Shown here: one piece after another, positions 57,163 to 64,000 of the stretch
Layout: each line of letters starts with the position of its first letter
Position numbering within the stretch: position 1 is the stretch's first letter
Source of the DNA: Microbacterium sp. T2.11-28
Lineage (GTDB): Bacteria; Actinomycetota; Actinomycetes; Actinomycetales; Microbacteriaceae
Assembly (NCBI RefSeq): GCF_950097975.1
Contig: NZ_CATNHF010000012.1
Location: 1-64,000, forward strand
DNA length: 64,000 bases
Direction: 5' to 3'
Position numbers and translations under genes: made by a program
The notes under the pieces: model-generated
Database searches by the model: none
Told to the model about the DNA's origin: nothing
What the model saw: the letters and a program-made list of their open reading frames with translations, nothing else

Positions 57163-58468
57163 CCCCGCGCCGGGCGGCCGTCGCCGGCGTCCCGTGGTCG
57201 CGGCGCGCGCCGTAGACGATCGCGGTCGCCGCCCCGGCCGACGCCAGCCCGGCCAGGTGCGCCCGGACGGCGTCGACGCGCGGGTCGTCCGACGCGTCGA
57301 CCATCGCGGCGGTCCGGCGATAGGCGTCCATGTGGTGCACGCCGAGCGCGAGGTCGCCCACGCGGGGCTGCGGATCGGCGACCCGCTCGACCACGAAGCT
57401 CCCCGGCGCGCCACCCGCCACCGGCACCCCGCCCGCCGACAGTGCCACGACCGGATCGTCGGTGTGCCGCACGGTCACCGTCAGCACATCATCGAGCTCC
57501 GCCTCGATGGGGCTCGCGAACGTGATGAGCGTCCCGACGTCGTATCCGCTCTCGCGGGCGAAGCGGGTGGCGATCATGGCGCCTTGCGAATGGCCCACCA
57601 GATGGATGCGGTCGCCGGCCAGCGCGCCGGCCGCCGCCAGGGCCCGGCCGGTCGCGTCGTAGGAGGACGAGGCTTGGCCGAGGTAGAGCTCGCCGTTGGA
57701 CGCCATGTCCCACGGCTCGGCGTAGGGCGTTCCCAGGTCCTTGGTGCCGGCGATGTAGACGACGTGCTCGCGCCGGCCCGGCGCCGTCTCGTACGTCTCC
57801 ACTAGGACCCGGTCGTCGCCCCCTCCCGGGATCCGCGCGGCGACCTCCGCCAGCGTCCGCGGCGCGGACACCTCCGAGCGGGCGAGCTCGGTGACCACCG
57901 TGGTGCGCGCCGCCGGCACGAGCGGCGGATCGTCACGCCGGATCGTCCCCCGGTCGATGATCCGGATCAGACCGCCGACGCCGCCGAGCAGAGCCGCCGC
58001 CATCCAGAGGGGCGCCACGGCACCGGAGAGCTGGCGCCCGACTTCGGCATGGCGTCCGTCACGCCAGGCGTCCCACAGCGCCGCCGCCTCGACGGCGACG
58101 GTGTCGGCGCCCGCGTGCAGCTCGTCGAGGGCTCGCGCGGCGTGCCGCTCGATCCGCTCGTAGACCTCCGCCCGGTGACGCAGCGCCCGTGCGAGTGCCG
58201 CGGCGCGTTCCTCGGCCTCCTCGGCCGTCCCCGCCGGGTCGGGGAGCAAGAGTCCGCCCTCCCGCGACACGAGGCCCGCCCGCCGCAGCAGGGCGGACAC
58301 GGCGGCGCACTCCGCCGCGAGCAGGTCGAGGACCCCCGCGACGTGTCGCAGCGTGCCGGTGTCGACCGCGATCAGCCCCCCGGCCCGGATCTCGAGGTCC
58401 CCACCGCTGCTCCCGCCGCCGCTGCTCCCGTCGCCGCCGCTCCCGCCACCGCCCCCGTCGCCCCTCAC
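57131..58468 (-). CDS. Alpha/beta hydrolase with N-terminal helical domain
   Basis: A 445-residue protein. It begins with a Gly-rich segment (VRGDGGGGGSGGDGSS), a long helical region with a WXG/LXG-like character (TLRHVAGVLDLLAAECAAVS, EERAAALARALRHRAEVYE), a membrane-like stretch LWMAAALLGGVGGLI, then an alpha/beta hydrolase domain with nucleophile elbow GHSQGA. Similar actinobacterial DUF1023-type proteins are linked to ESX-like secretion. GTG 58468 overlaps the stop of the small upstream gene. The longer frame to 59218 is a shadow. Confidence 0.75.
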   Translation of the reverse strand: MRGDGGGGGSGGDGSSGGGSSGGDLEIRAGGLIAVDTGTLRHVAGVLDLLAAECAAVSALLRRAGLVSREGGLLLPDPAGTAEEAEERAAALARALRHRAEVYERIERHAARALDELHAGADTVAVEAAALWDAWRDGRHAEVGRQLSGAVAPLWMAAALLGGVGGLIRIIDRGTIRRDDPPLVPAARTTVVTELARSEVSAPRTLAEVAARIPGGGDDRVLVETYETAPGRREHVVYIAGTKDLGTPYAEPWDMASNGELYLGQASSSYDATGRALAAAGALAGDRIHLVGHSQGAMIATRFARESGYDVGTLITFASPIEAELDDVLTVTVRHTDDPVVALSAGGVPVAGGAPGSFVVERVADPQPRVGDLALGVHHMDAYRRTAAMVDASDDPRVDAVRAHLAGLASAGAATAIVYGARRDHGTPATAARRGVSGASAGGGG

Positions 58469-58722
58469 CCGGACGCGCCCGTCGACCCTGCCGCTCGCGC
58501 CTGCGCCGCCGCCAGCGCGGCCTCCCACCGGTCGAGCTCGTCGTCGATCCGCCGGAGGCTCCGCGTCCACTCCCCCAGCGCGTCGGCGAACTCGTCGGCG
58601 GCCCGGGAGCGCCATCTCGTCGCGGCCTCGAGCCCCGGCACGCGGGAGCGGATCTCTCCGAGCTCGTCGCGAGCGCGCAGCAGGATGGCGCGCGCTTCGG
58701 TGAGCATCTCGGAGTCGGTCAT
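58465..58722 (-). CDS. WXG100-like small helical protein
   Basis: An 85-residue protein without recognised family but with the helical-hairpin feel of WXG100/ESX proteins: SEMLTEARAILLRARDELGE, WRSRAADEFADALGEWTRSL and RRIDDELDRWEAALAAAQAR. A WRSRAADEF turn stands where the WxG is usually found. Read directly before, and overlapping, the hydrolase gene at 57131-58468, so the two are a cassette. ATG 58722 chosen for length; an upstream start at 58782 is less likely. Confidence 0.6.
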   Translation of the reverse strand: MTDSEMLTEARAILLRARDELGEIRSRVPGLEAATRWRSRAADEFADALGEWTRSLRRIDDELDRWEAALAAAQARAAGSTGASG

Positions 58723-58835
58723 CCCCCCAGCGTCGGCCGCGCGGCGCCGCGGGATCCGCGATCCGCACCTCATCGTGGACACCCGTCCGGCGCCGCGCCC
58801 TGTGCAGGAGTCGCCGGCTCCCCCACAATAGGGAG

Positions 58836-59342
58836 GTGGCTACGCGTGACGACCCCTTCCGGGTGGTGTTCGTCTGCACCGGGAACATCTGCCGCTCGCC
58901 GATGGCCGAGGTCGTGTTCCGCTGGTTCGCCGACCAGGCGGGTCTGGGCGATCGCGTCGTGTCCACGAGCGCGGGCACGGGCGACTGGCACGTCGGCGAG
59001 CGCGCCGACAGCCGCACGCTCGCGGCGCTGACCGGCCGCGGGTACGACGGCTCACGACACCGGGCCCGGCAGTTCACCCTCGGCGACTTCGACCGCCACG
59101 ACCTCATCGTCGCCCTCGACCGATCCCACGAGCGCATCCTCGCGGGGTGGGCGCGCACGCCCGCCGACACCGACAAGCTCGCGCTCCTGCTCTCGTTCGA
59201 CCCGTCTGCCGACGGCAACCTCGACGTGCCCGACCCCTACTACGCGGGCCCTGCCATGTTCGACGAGGTGCTCGGTATGATCGAGAGTGCGAGCCGGGCG
59301 CTCTTCCGGCAGCTCGAGCCCGCTATCCGCCCGACGTCCTGA
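58836..59342 (+). CDS. Low molecular weight protein-tyrosine phosphatase
   Basis: A 168-residue LMW-PTP. The P-loop FVCTGNICRSPMAE (Cx5RS) near residue 14 and the acid loop DVPDPYYAGPAMFDEVL are intact. GTG 58836 has GGGAGG abutting it and a CACAAT hexamer at 58824-58829, so the transcript may start at the GTG (leaderless). Starts 113 bases from the divergent WXG100-like gene. Confidence 0.93.
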   Translation: MATRDDPFRVVFVCTGNICRSPMAEVVFRWFADQAGLGDRVVSTSAGTGDWHVGERADSRTLAALTGRGYDGSRHRARQFTLGDFDRHDLIVALDRSHERILAGWARTPADTDKLALLLSFDPSADGNLDVPDPYYAGPAMFDEVLGMIESASRALFRQLEPAIRPTS

Positions 59343-59374
59343 GCGCCCGTTCTTCCCCGATCGGAGCTGTTCCT

Positions 59375-60766
59375 GTGACTTCTGCGTCCTCTCTGCCGCC
59401 TCAGCCCCTGAGCCCCCTCGACGGGCGCTACCGCGCCGCCGTGTCGGGTCTCGGCGACTTCCTCTCGGAGGCCGGCCTGAACCGTGCGCGGGTCGAGGTG
59501 GAGGTCGAGTGGATCATCGCGCTGACCGACCGCTCGCTGTTCGGCTCGTCGCCGCTGACCGACCCCGACAAGGAGGCCCTGCGCGGCCTCTACCGCGACT
59601 TCGGGCAGGCCGAGATCGACTGGCTCGCCGAGAAGGAGGCCGTCACGCGTCACGACGTGAAGGCCGTCGAATACCTCGTGCGGGACCGGTTGGCATCGCT
59701 CGGCCTCGACGGCGTCGCCGAGCTCGCGCATTTCGCCTGCACGAGCGAGGACATCAACTCCGCCTCCTACGCCCTGACCGTCAAGCGCGCGGTCGAGCAG
59801 GTCTGGCTGCCGAAGCTCCGCGCCGTGATCGCCGCGCTCGGCGAGCTGGCCCGTGAGCACCGCGACGCCGCCATGCTGTCCCGCACGCACGGGCAGCCCG
59901 CGACGCCGTCGACGATGGGCAAGGAGCTCGCCGTGTTCGCGTGGCGCCTCGAGCGCGTCGCGGCCCAGATCGAGGGCGGCGAGTACCTGGCGAAGTTCTC
60001 CGGCGCGACCGGCACCTGGTCGGCGCACCTCTCCGCGGCGCCCGACGTGGACTGGCCCGCGCTGTCGCGCTCGTTCATCGAGGGCCTCGGCATCGACTTC
60101 AACGTGCTGACCACCCAGATCGAGTCGCACGACTGGCAGGTCGAGCTCTACGACCGCGTCCGGCACGTGGGCGGCATCCTCCACAACCTCGCCACCGACA
60201 TCTGGACCTACATCGCGATGGGCTTCTTCGCGCAGATCCCCGTGGCGGGCGCGACCGGGTCGTCAACCATGCCGCACAAGATCAACCCCATCCGGTTCGA
60301 GAACGCCGAGGCGAACCTCGAGATCGCGGGCGGGCTGTTCACGACGCTGGCCTCGACCCTCGTCACCTCGCGCATGCAGCGCGACCTCACCGACTCGACG
60401 ACCCAGCGCAACATCGGCGTCGCCTTCGGGCACTCCCTGCTCGCCCTCGACAACCTCCAGCGCGGGCTCACCGAGATCTCGCTCTCGCGGGATGTGCTGC
60501 TGGCCGACCTCGACGCCAACTGGGAGGTGCTCGCCGAGGCGATCCAGACCGTCGTCCGCGCCGAGATCGTCGCCGGTCGCTCGCAGATCACCGACCCGTA
60601 CGCGCTGCTCAAGGAGCTCACCCGCGGACGTCGCGTCGGCGGCGCCGAGCTCGCCGAGTTCGTGCGCGGCCTCGACGTCGGCGACGAGGCGAAGGAGCGG
60701 CTCCTCGCGCTGACGCCCGCGACCTACACGGGCCTCGCCGACCGACTCGTCGACGAGCTCGGCTGA
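59375..60766 (+). CDS. purB: Adenylosuccinate lyase
   Basis: A 463-residue fumarase/aspartase-superfamily enzyme. It shows LSPLDGRYRAAVSGLGDFLS, the signature GSSTMPHKINPIRFENAEAN, and SRTHGQPATPSTMGKELAVF. Catalyses two steps of purine synthesis (SAICAR to AICAR, adenylosuccinate to AMP). GTG 59375 has CGGAG upstream. Follows the LMW phosphatase by 32 bases. Confidence 0.95.
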   Translation: MTSASSLPPQPLSPLDGRYRAAVSGLGDFLSEAGLNRARVEVEVEWIIALTDRSLFGSSPLTDPDKEALRGLYRDFGQAEIDWLAEKEAVTRHDVKAVEYLVRDRLASLGLDGVAELAHFACTSEDINSASYALTVKRAVEQVWLPKLRAVIAALGELAREHRDAAMLSRTHGQPATPSTMGKELAVFAWRLERVAAQIEGGEYLAKFSGATGTWSAHLSAAPDVDWPALSRSFIEGLGIDFNVLTTQIESHDWQVELYDRVRHVGGILHNLATDIWTYIAMGFFAQIPVAGATGSSTMPHKINPIRFENAEANLEIAGGLFTTLASTLVTSRMQRDLTDSTTQRNIGVAFGHSLLALDNLQRGLTEISLSRDVLLADLDANWEVLAEAIQTVVRAEIVAGRSQITDPYALLKELTRGRRVGGAELAEFVRGLDVGDEAKERLLALTPATYTGLADRLVDELG

Positions 60767-60812
60767 CACGGCGGCGACCGGCGACCCGCCGACGCCACGC
60801 TGATCGCGTCGG

Positions 60813-61199
60813 CTAGCGCTGCGGCGGGTCGGCTCCGGGATCGACCCCGCGGGCGGCGCCGTCGCCGGCGGCGGAAGCACCCGGTCCGGACGCCGGCTCC
60901 TCGTCGGGGAGCAGGACCGGCCGGTCGATCTGCTTGGTCAGCTGCGCCGGGTCGACCGCCAGCAGCAGCAGCGCGATCGTCACGAGCGTGACGATGAAGA
61001 CGATCCCCGCGACCACGCCCGCCACGACCCAGGCCTTCAGATGAGGGTGCATCTCGCCCGGGGGCACGGGGCGCGGCTCCTGCAGGACGCCCATCGACAT
61101 GAGGGTGATCACCCCGCCGAACAGCGCCGCGGCGAAGGCGAGGCCGATCAGCTGCGCGGGCTTCATGAGCTCGCGCCGGCTCGGTCGCGGATCTGTCAT
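60813..61199 (-). CDS. Small two-helix membrane protein
   Basis: A 128-residue protein with two membrane segments (about residues 15-36, LIGLAFAAALFGGVITLMSM, and 53-80, AWVVAGVVAGIVFIVTLVTI) and an acidic, disordered C-terminal tail. Its ATG overlaps the stop codon of the DUF308-like gene at 61196. Unknown function. Confidence 0.75.
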   Translation of the reverse strand: MTDPRPSRRELMKPAQLIGLAFAAALFGGVITLMSMGVLQEPRPVPPGEMHPHLKAWVVAGVVAGIVFIVTLVTIALLLLAVDPAQLTKQIDRPVLLPDEEPASGPGASAAGDGAARGVDPGADPPQR

Positions 61200-61855
61200 G
61201 CGTGCTCTCCTGCCGCGTCGGTGCCCGTGGGCGCGGCCGCGACCTCGGCGGGTCCGCTCTCGCGCCGCGGCGAGAAGCCCGCGATGCCGAGGAAGACCGC
61301 GATGACCGCGGCGTACCCGCCGAACAGGCCGACGCCGATCGTGATGCCCGTGAGGACGAAGCTCTGCCGCGCCTCGGTGATGAAGTACTCGAGGCTGTAG
61401 GCGGGGTTCACCAGCAGCAGCCCCACGCCGAGCGCGAGGGTCAGCGCGCCGATGAGGATGGCGTCCCGCGCGTACTCGTCCGTGGCGCGTCGGCGGGTGC
61501 CGATCAGCAGTTCGAGGAAGCCGGTGAGGAGGGCCCACGCGATCACGAGCACGAAGAAGAGGGTCGTGGAGCGGAGGCCGGGGAGACCGGCGACCATGCC
61601 GGCGACGAGCGTGGGCACGCCGATCGCGATCGCGGCCGCGCGCTCTCCGGCGGGATGGACCAGCCAGACCGAGAGCAGGAGCACCAGGGCCGTCGCGATC
61701 GCCCATCCGCTGAACACCGCGAGCCCGACCTCGGCCGAATGATCGGGCGAGAAGGTGACCATGAGGGCCGCCATCGCCGCGAACAAGGCGCGCGCGAGCT
61801 GCACGTGACGCACTTCGAAGGTGCGGGTGGGGCTTGCGGACACGGTGGAGCTCAT
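61196..61855 (-). CDS. DUF308/HdeD-like membrane protein
   Basis: A 219-residue polytopic protein with about six membrane segments (LARALFAAMAALMVTFS, VGLAVFSGWAIATALVLLLS, and TLALGVGLLLVNPAYSLEYF as a typical HdeD-type stretch). C-terminal tail rich in Ala/Gly/Thr. Pair with the downstream 128-residue membrane protein. Often called acyl-CoA synthetase in databases, which has no support here. Confidence 0.78.
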   Translation of the reverse strand: MSSTVSASPTRTFEVRHVQLARALFAAMAALMVTFSPDHSAEVGLAVFSGWAIATALVLLLSVWLVHPAGERAAAIAIGVPTLVAGMVAGLPGLRSTTLFFVLVIAWALLTGFLELLIGTRRRATDEYARDAILIGALTLALGVGLLLVNPAYSLEYFITEARQSFVLTGITIGVGLFGGYAAVIAVFLGIAGFSPRRESGPAEVAAAPTGTDAAGEHA

Positions 61856-61907
61856 CAGGTCGGCGGACGCGGGACCGTTCCAGTCTAGTTGCGGTTACCG
61901 TGGGGTC

Positions 61908-63071
61908 ATGAGGCGAGCGGATGCCGGGCGGACCACCACGACGACGGCGCTGCTGGCGGGCGCCCTCCTGCTGAGCGGGTGCGGGGCGGAGCCGCAGGCG
62001 GCGCCGAGCTCGCCCGCGCCGACCAGCCCGGCCTCGGCCAGCCCCGCGCCGGCCAGCCCGTCGCCGACGCCCACGCCCACCGCGTCGCCGGTTGCGCTCC
62101 CGGAGGAGGCCGAGACGTTCGCGAGCGGCCTGGACGCGCCGTGGTCGATCGCGTGGACCGCCGACGGCACCCCGCTCGTGAGCGAACGCGACACCGGACG
62201 CATCCTGGAGCTCGACGCCGACGGCGACGCGCGCGAGGTCGGCGTCGTCGCCGGGGTGAACCACGGCACCGAGGGCGGCCTGCTCGGTCTCGCCGTGCAC
62301 GAGGGCGACCTTTTCGTGTACTTCACGGCCGACGACGGCAACCGCGTCGTGCGCTACGACCTGCGCGGGACGGCCGGCTCGCTCGCTCTCGGGGAGCGCA
62401 CGACCATCCTCGAAGAGCTCCCGTACTCCCCGGTCCACAACGCCGGGCGGATCGCCTTCGGTCCCGACGGCAAGCTCTACGTCCCGGTCGGCGACGCGCG
62501 CAACCCCTCGGCGGCACAGGACCCGGGCGTGCGGCGGGGGAAGATCCTGCGGGTCGAGGCCGACGGGTCGGTGCCCGCCGACAACCCCACCCCGGGCTCG
62601 CCGGTGTACAGCCTGGGTCACCGCAACGTGCAGGGTCTCGTGTGGGACGCCGACGGCACCCTGTACGCCAGCGAGTTCGGCCAGAACGCGTGGGACGAGC
62701 TCAACGTGATCGAGCCGGGCGGAAACTACGGCTGGCCGCTGGTGGAGGGCACCGGCGGCGAGGGACGCGGCTTCATCGATCCGATCGCCACCTGGCCCAC
62801 CGAGGACGCGAGCCCGAGCGGCATCGCCCTCGCCGGAGACACGCTGCTCATCGCGAACCTGCGCGGCGAGGTGCTGCGCGCGGTCTCGACGGCCGACCCG
62901 GGGGTGCAGAGGGAGTACTACGCCGGAGAGCTCGGCCGGCTGCGCGATGTCGCGATCGGACCCGACGGCGCCGTCTGGTTCCTGACGAACAACACCGACG
63001 GCCGCGGCGACCCGCGCGAGGGCGACGACCGCATCCTGCGGGTCGATCCCGCCTCGGTCACCGCCGACTAG
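61908..63071 (+). CDS. PQQ-dependent sugar dehydrogenase-type lipoprotein
   Basis: A 387-residue exported lipoprotein. Signal peptide with lipobox LLLSGC (Cys25), then a Pro/Ser/Thr-rich linker (residues 30-58), then a six-bladed propeller of the glucose/sorbosone dehydrogenase family: LDAPWSIAWTADGTPLVSER, GHRNVQGLVWD as HRNVQGLVWD, and SEFGQNAWDELNVIEPGGNY then GWP. Oxidises aldoses at the cell surface with PQQ in the family; many actinobacterial members lack proven activity. ATG 61908 fixed by the signal peptide. Confidence 0.88.
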   Translation: MRRADAGRTTTTTALLAGALLLSGCGAEPQAAPSSPAPTSPASASPAPASPSPTPTPTASPVALPEEAETFASGLDAPWSIAWTADGTPLVSERDTGRILELDADGDAREVGVVAGVNHGTEGGLLGLAVHEGDLFVYFTADDGNRVVRYDLRGTAGSLALGERTTILEELPYSPVHNAGRIAFGPDGKLYVPVGDARNPSAAQDPGVRRGKILRVEADGSVPADNPTPGSPVYSLGHRNVQGLVWDADGTLYASEFGQNAWDELNVIEPGGNYGWPLVEGTGGEGRGFIDPIATWPTEDASPSGIALAGDTLLIANLRGEVLRAVSTADPGVQREYYAGELGRLRDVAIGPDGAVWFLTNNTDGRGDPREGDDRILRVDPASVTAD

Positions 63072-63081
63072 CGGCGCGAGC

Positions 63082-63528
63082 TCAGCCGACGGCCTTCCGC
63101 ACGAGCTCGCGGATCCGCTTCTCCGCCGCGTCGGTCATCTCCAGCAGCGCGTAGGACACGGCCCACATCTCACCGTCGTCCAGGTGGGCGGCCTCGTCGA
63201 ACGAGACCGTGCCGTACCGCGTCTGGAACTTGGACGCCGGCTGGTAGAACACGACGATCTTGCCGTCGCGCGCGTAGGCCGGGAAGCCGTAGAAGGTCTT
63301 CGGCGCGAGGTCGGGCGCCTCCTCTGCGACGATCGCGTGCAGCCGCACGCCGATCTCCCGATCAGTGCCCTCGAGGGCGTCGATCGCGGCCACGCACGCC
63401 TCGAGCTCCTTCGCCAGCTTCGCGGCGCCCTTCAGGCCCTTCGTCGACCGCAGCTCGTCGGCGCGCTGCTGCATCGCGGCGCGCTCCTCGTCGCTGAAGC
63501 CGCTCTTCGTGTCGCGCTTCTCACTCAT
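63082..63528 (-). CDS. DUF1801 (YdhG-type) protein
   Basis: A 148-residue protein with a Lys/Glu-rich N-terminal helix and the DUF1801 features LAPKTFYGFPAYARDGKIVV then FYQPASKFQTRYGTVSF. Related to Bacillus YdhG/Fra-like iron-binding proteins, but the metal site is not obvious here. Starts 8 bases inside the VOC gene end. Confidence 0.8.
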   Translation of the reverse strand: MSEKRDTKSGFSDEERAAMQQRADELRSTKGLKGAAKLAKELEACVAAIDALEGTDREIGVRLHAIVAEEAPDLAPKTFYGFPAYARDGKIVVFYQPASKFQTRYGTVSFDEAAHLDDGEMWAVSYALLEMTDAAEKRIRELVRKAVG

Positions 63529-63952
63529 GTCCGTGCTCCTTCCGGGGTGTCTGCTGGAGGCGCAGGAGGTTTCCCGCCGGGTCGCGGACCGCCGCGTCCC
63601 TCACGCCGTAGTCCTGCTCGATCGGCTCCTGCACGATGTCCGCGCCCGCCGCCTCGATGCGCGCGAAGGCGGCGTCGAGATCGTCGGTGGCGAGGTTCAC
63701 GCCGAAGTAGCTGCCCTTCGCGATGAGCTCGAGCAGCAGGGCGCGCTCCTCGTCGGTCACGTCGTGCCCCACCGCCGGCGGGTGCAGGACGATCGCCGTG
63801 GACGGCTGGCCGGCCGGACCGACGGTGATCCACCGCATGTCCTCGTAGCCGACGTCGAGGCGCACCTCGAAGCCGAGCACGTCGCGGTAGAAGGCGAGGG
63901 ACGCCTCGGGATCGGTGTGCGGCAGGAAGCTCGAGTGGATCGTGATCTCCAT
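63521..63952 (-). CDS. VOC family protein (glyoxalase/bleomycin-resistance fold)
   Basis: A 143-residue VOC-domain protein: EITIHSSFLPHTDPEASLAF at the start, YRDVLGFEVRLDVG, and the second-half RDAAVRDPAGNLLRLQQTPR. Small-molecule binding or lyase role unknown. ATG 63952 chosen; a GTG 63961 upstream adds three residues. Confidence 0.88.
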   Translation of the reverse strand: MEITIHSSFLPHTDPEASLAFYRDVLGFEVRLDVGYEDMRWITVGPAGQPSTAIVLHPPAVGHDVTDEERALLLELIAKGSYFGVNLATDDLDAAFARIEAAGADIVQEPIEQDYGVRDAAVRDPAGNLLRLQQTPRKEHGHE

Positions 63953-64000
63953 GGCCAACACGTTACGACCGGGGCGCCGCCGGCGCTTCTCGATTCCTGA

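Noticed and set aside
1..64000. tRNA, rRNA, insertion sequences, phage integrase or att sites
   Set aside because: No cloverleaf-like sequence with a CCA-end pattern, no rRNA stretch, no transposase or integrase motif was recognised; in particular none at the edges of the flagellar block.

Overview
The window is GC-rich chromosomal DNA from a Gram-positive actinobacterium. Gene content and dispersed intergenic repeats fit the Microbacteriaceae, probably Microbacterium or a close relative; this is an inference from style and synteny, not from a search. Genes are tightly packed, with many ATGA/GTGA start-stop overlaps and GTG starts. No rRNA, tRNA, CRISPR array, insertion sequence or prophage was recognised.

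Layout. 1-3.8 kb: a TetR regulator divergent from an alpha/beta hydrolase, the rpmB-rpmG-rpsN operon encoding zinc-free type ribosomal proteins L33 and S14 with L28, and an epimerase-like SDR protein. 3.8-10.4 kb: 3-methyladenine DNA glycosylase, an anchored beta-propeller protein, then a metal-homeostasis block (TIGR03943-type protein, UPF0718-type permease, Zur, ZnuB, ZnuC). 10.4-38.6 kb: a nearly complete flagellar cluster: flagellin fliC, an ATP-grasp enzyme, fliW-flgL-flgK-flgN on the minus strand, then sigma-28, fliD, fliS, flgB-flgC-fliE-fliF-fliG-fliH-fliI-fliJ-fliK-flgD-flgE, flbD-motA-motB, fliM-fliN-fliO-fliP-fliQ-fliR-flhB-flhA and csrA. 38.7-39.7 kb: znuA with a Zur box. 39.8-44.5 kb: a secreted beta-propeller protein and a branched-chain-type 2-oxoacid dehydrogenase operon (E1alpha-E1beta-E2). 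44.6-55.4 kb: a LacI-controlled glucoside locus (GH1, GH13, peptide/oligosaccharide-type ABC transporter, glycoamylase-like protein). 55.5-64 kb: housekeeping and hypothetical genes including an HisC-like aminotransferase, a WXG100-like/hydrolase pair, LMW phosphatase, purB, a PQQ-type sugar dehydrogenase lipoprotein, and DUF1801 and VOC proteins.

How it works together. The flagellar cluster carries its own sigma-28 gene and six sites of the form T(A/T)AC-N15-RCCGAYAG, all with exactly 15 bases between the elements, in front of fliC, flgN-flgK-flgL-fliW, fliD-fliS, flgB..., flbD-motAB and fliM.... The fliC leader carries a hairpin with GGA in its loop and a second GGA at the Shine-Dalgarno, as expected for CsrA control, and both csrA and its antagonist fliW are present. 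No chemotaxis genes are in the window and FliM lacks the usual CheY-binding N-terminal motif. FliK is fused to an NlpC/P60 peptidoglycan hydrolase domain.

The flagellar cluster lies exactly between znuA (minus strand, ends 38661) and znuC-znuB-zur (minus strand, znuC starts at 10366). Taking it out would restore one co-directional zinc operon, so the cluster looks like a discrete island that interrupted (or is flanked by) the zinc locus.
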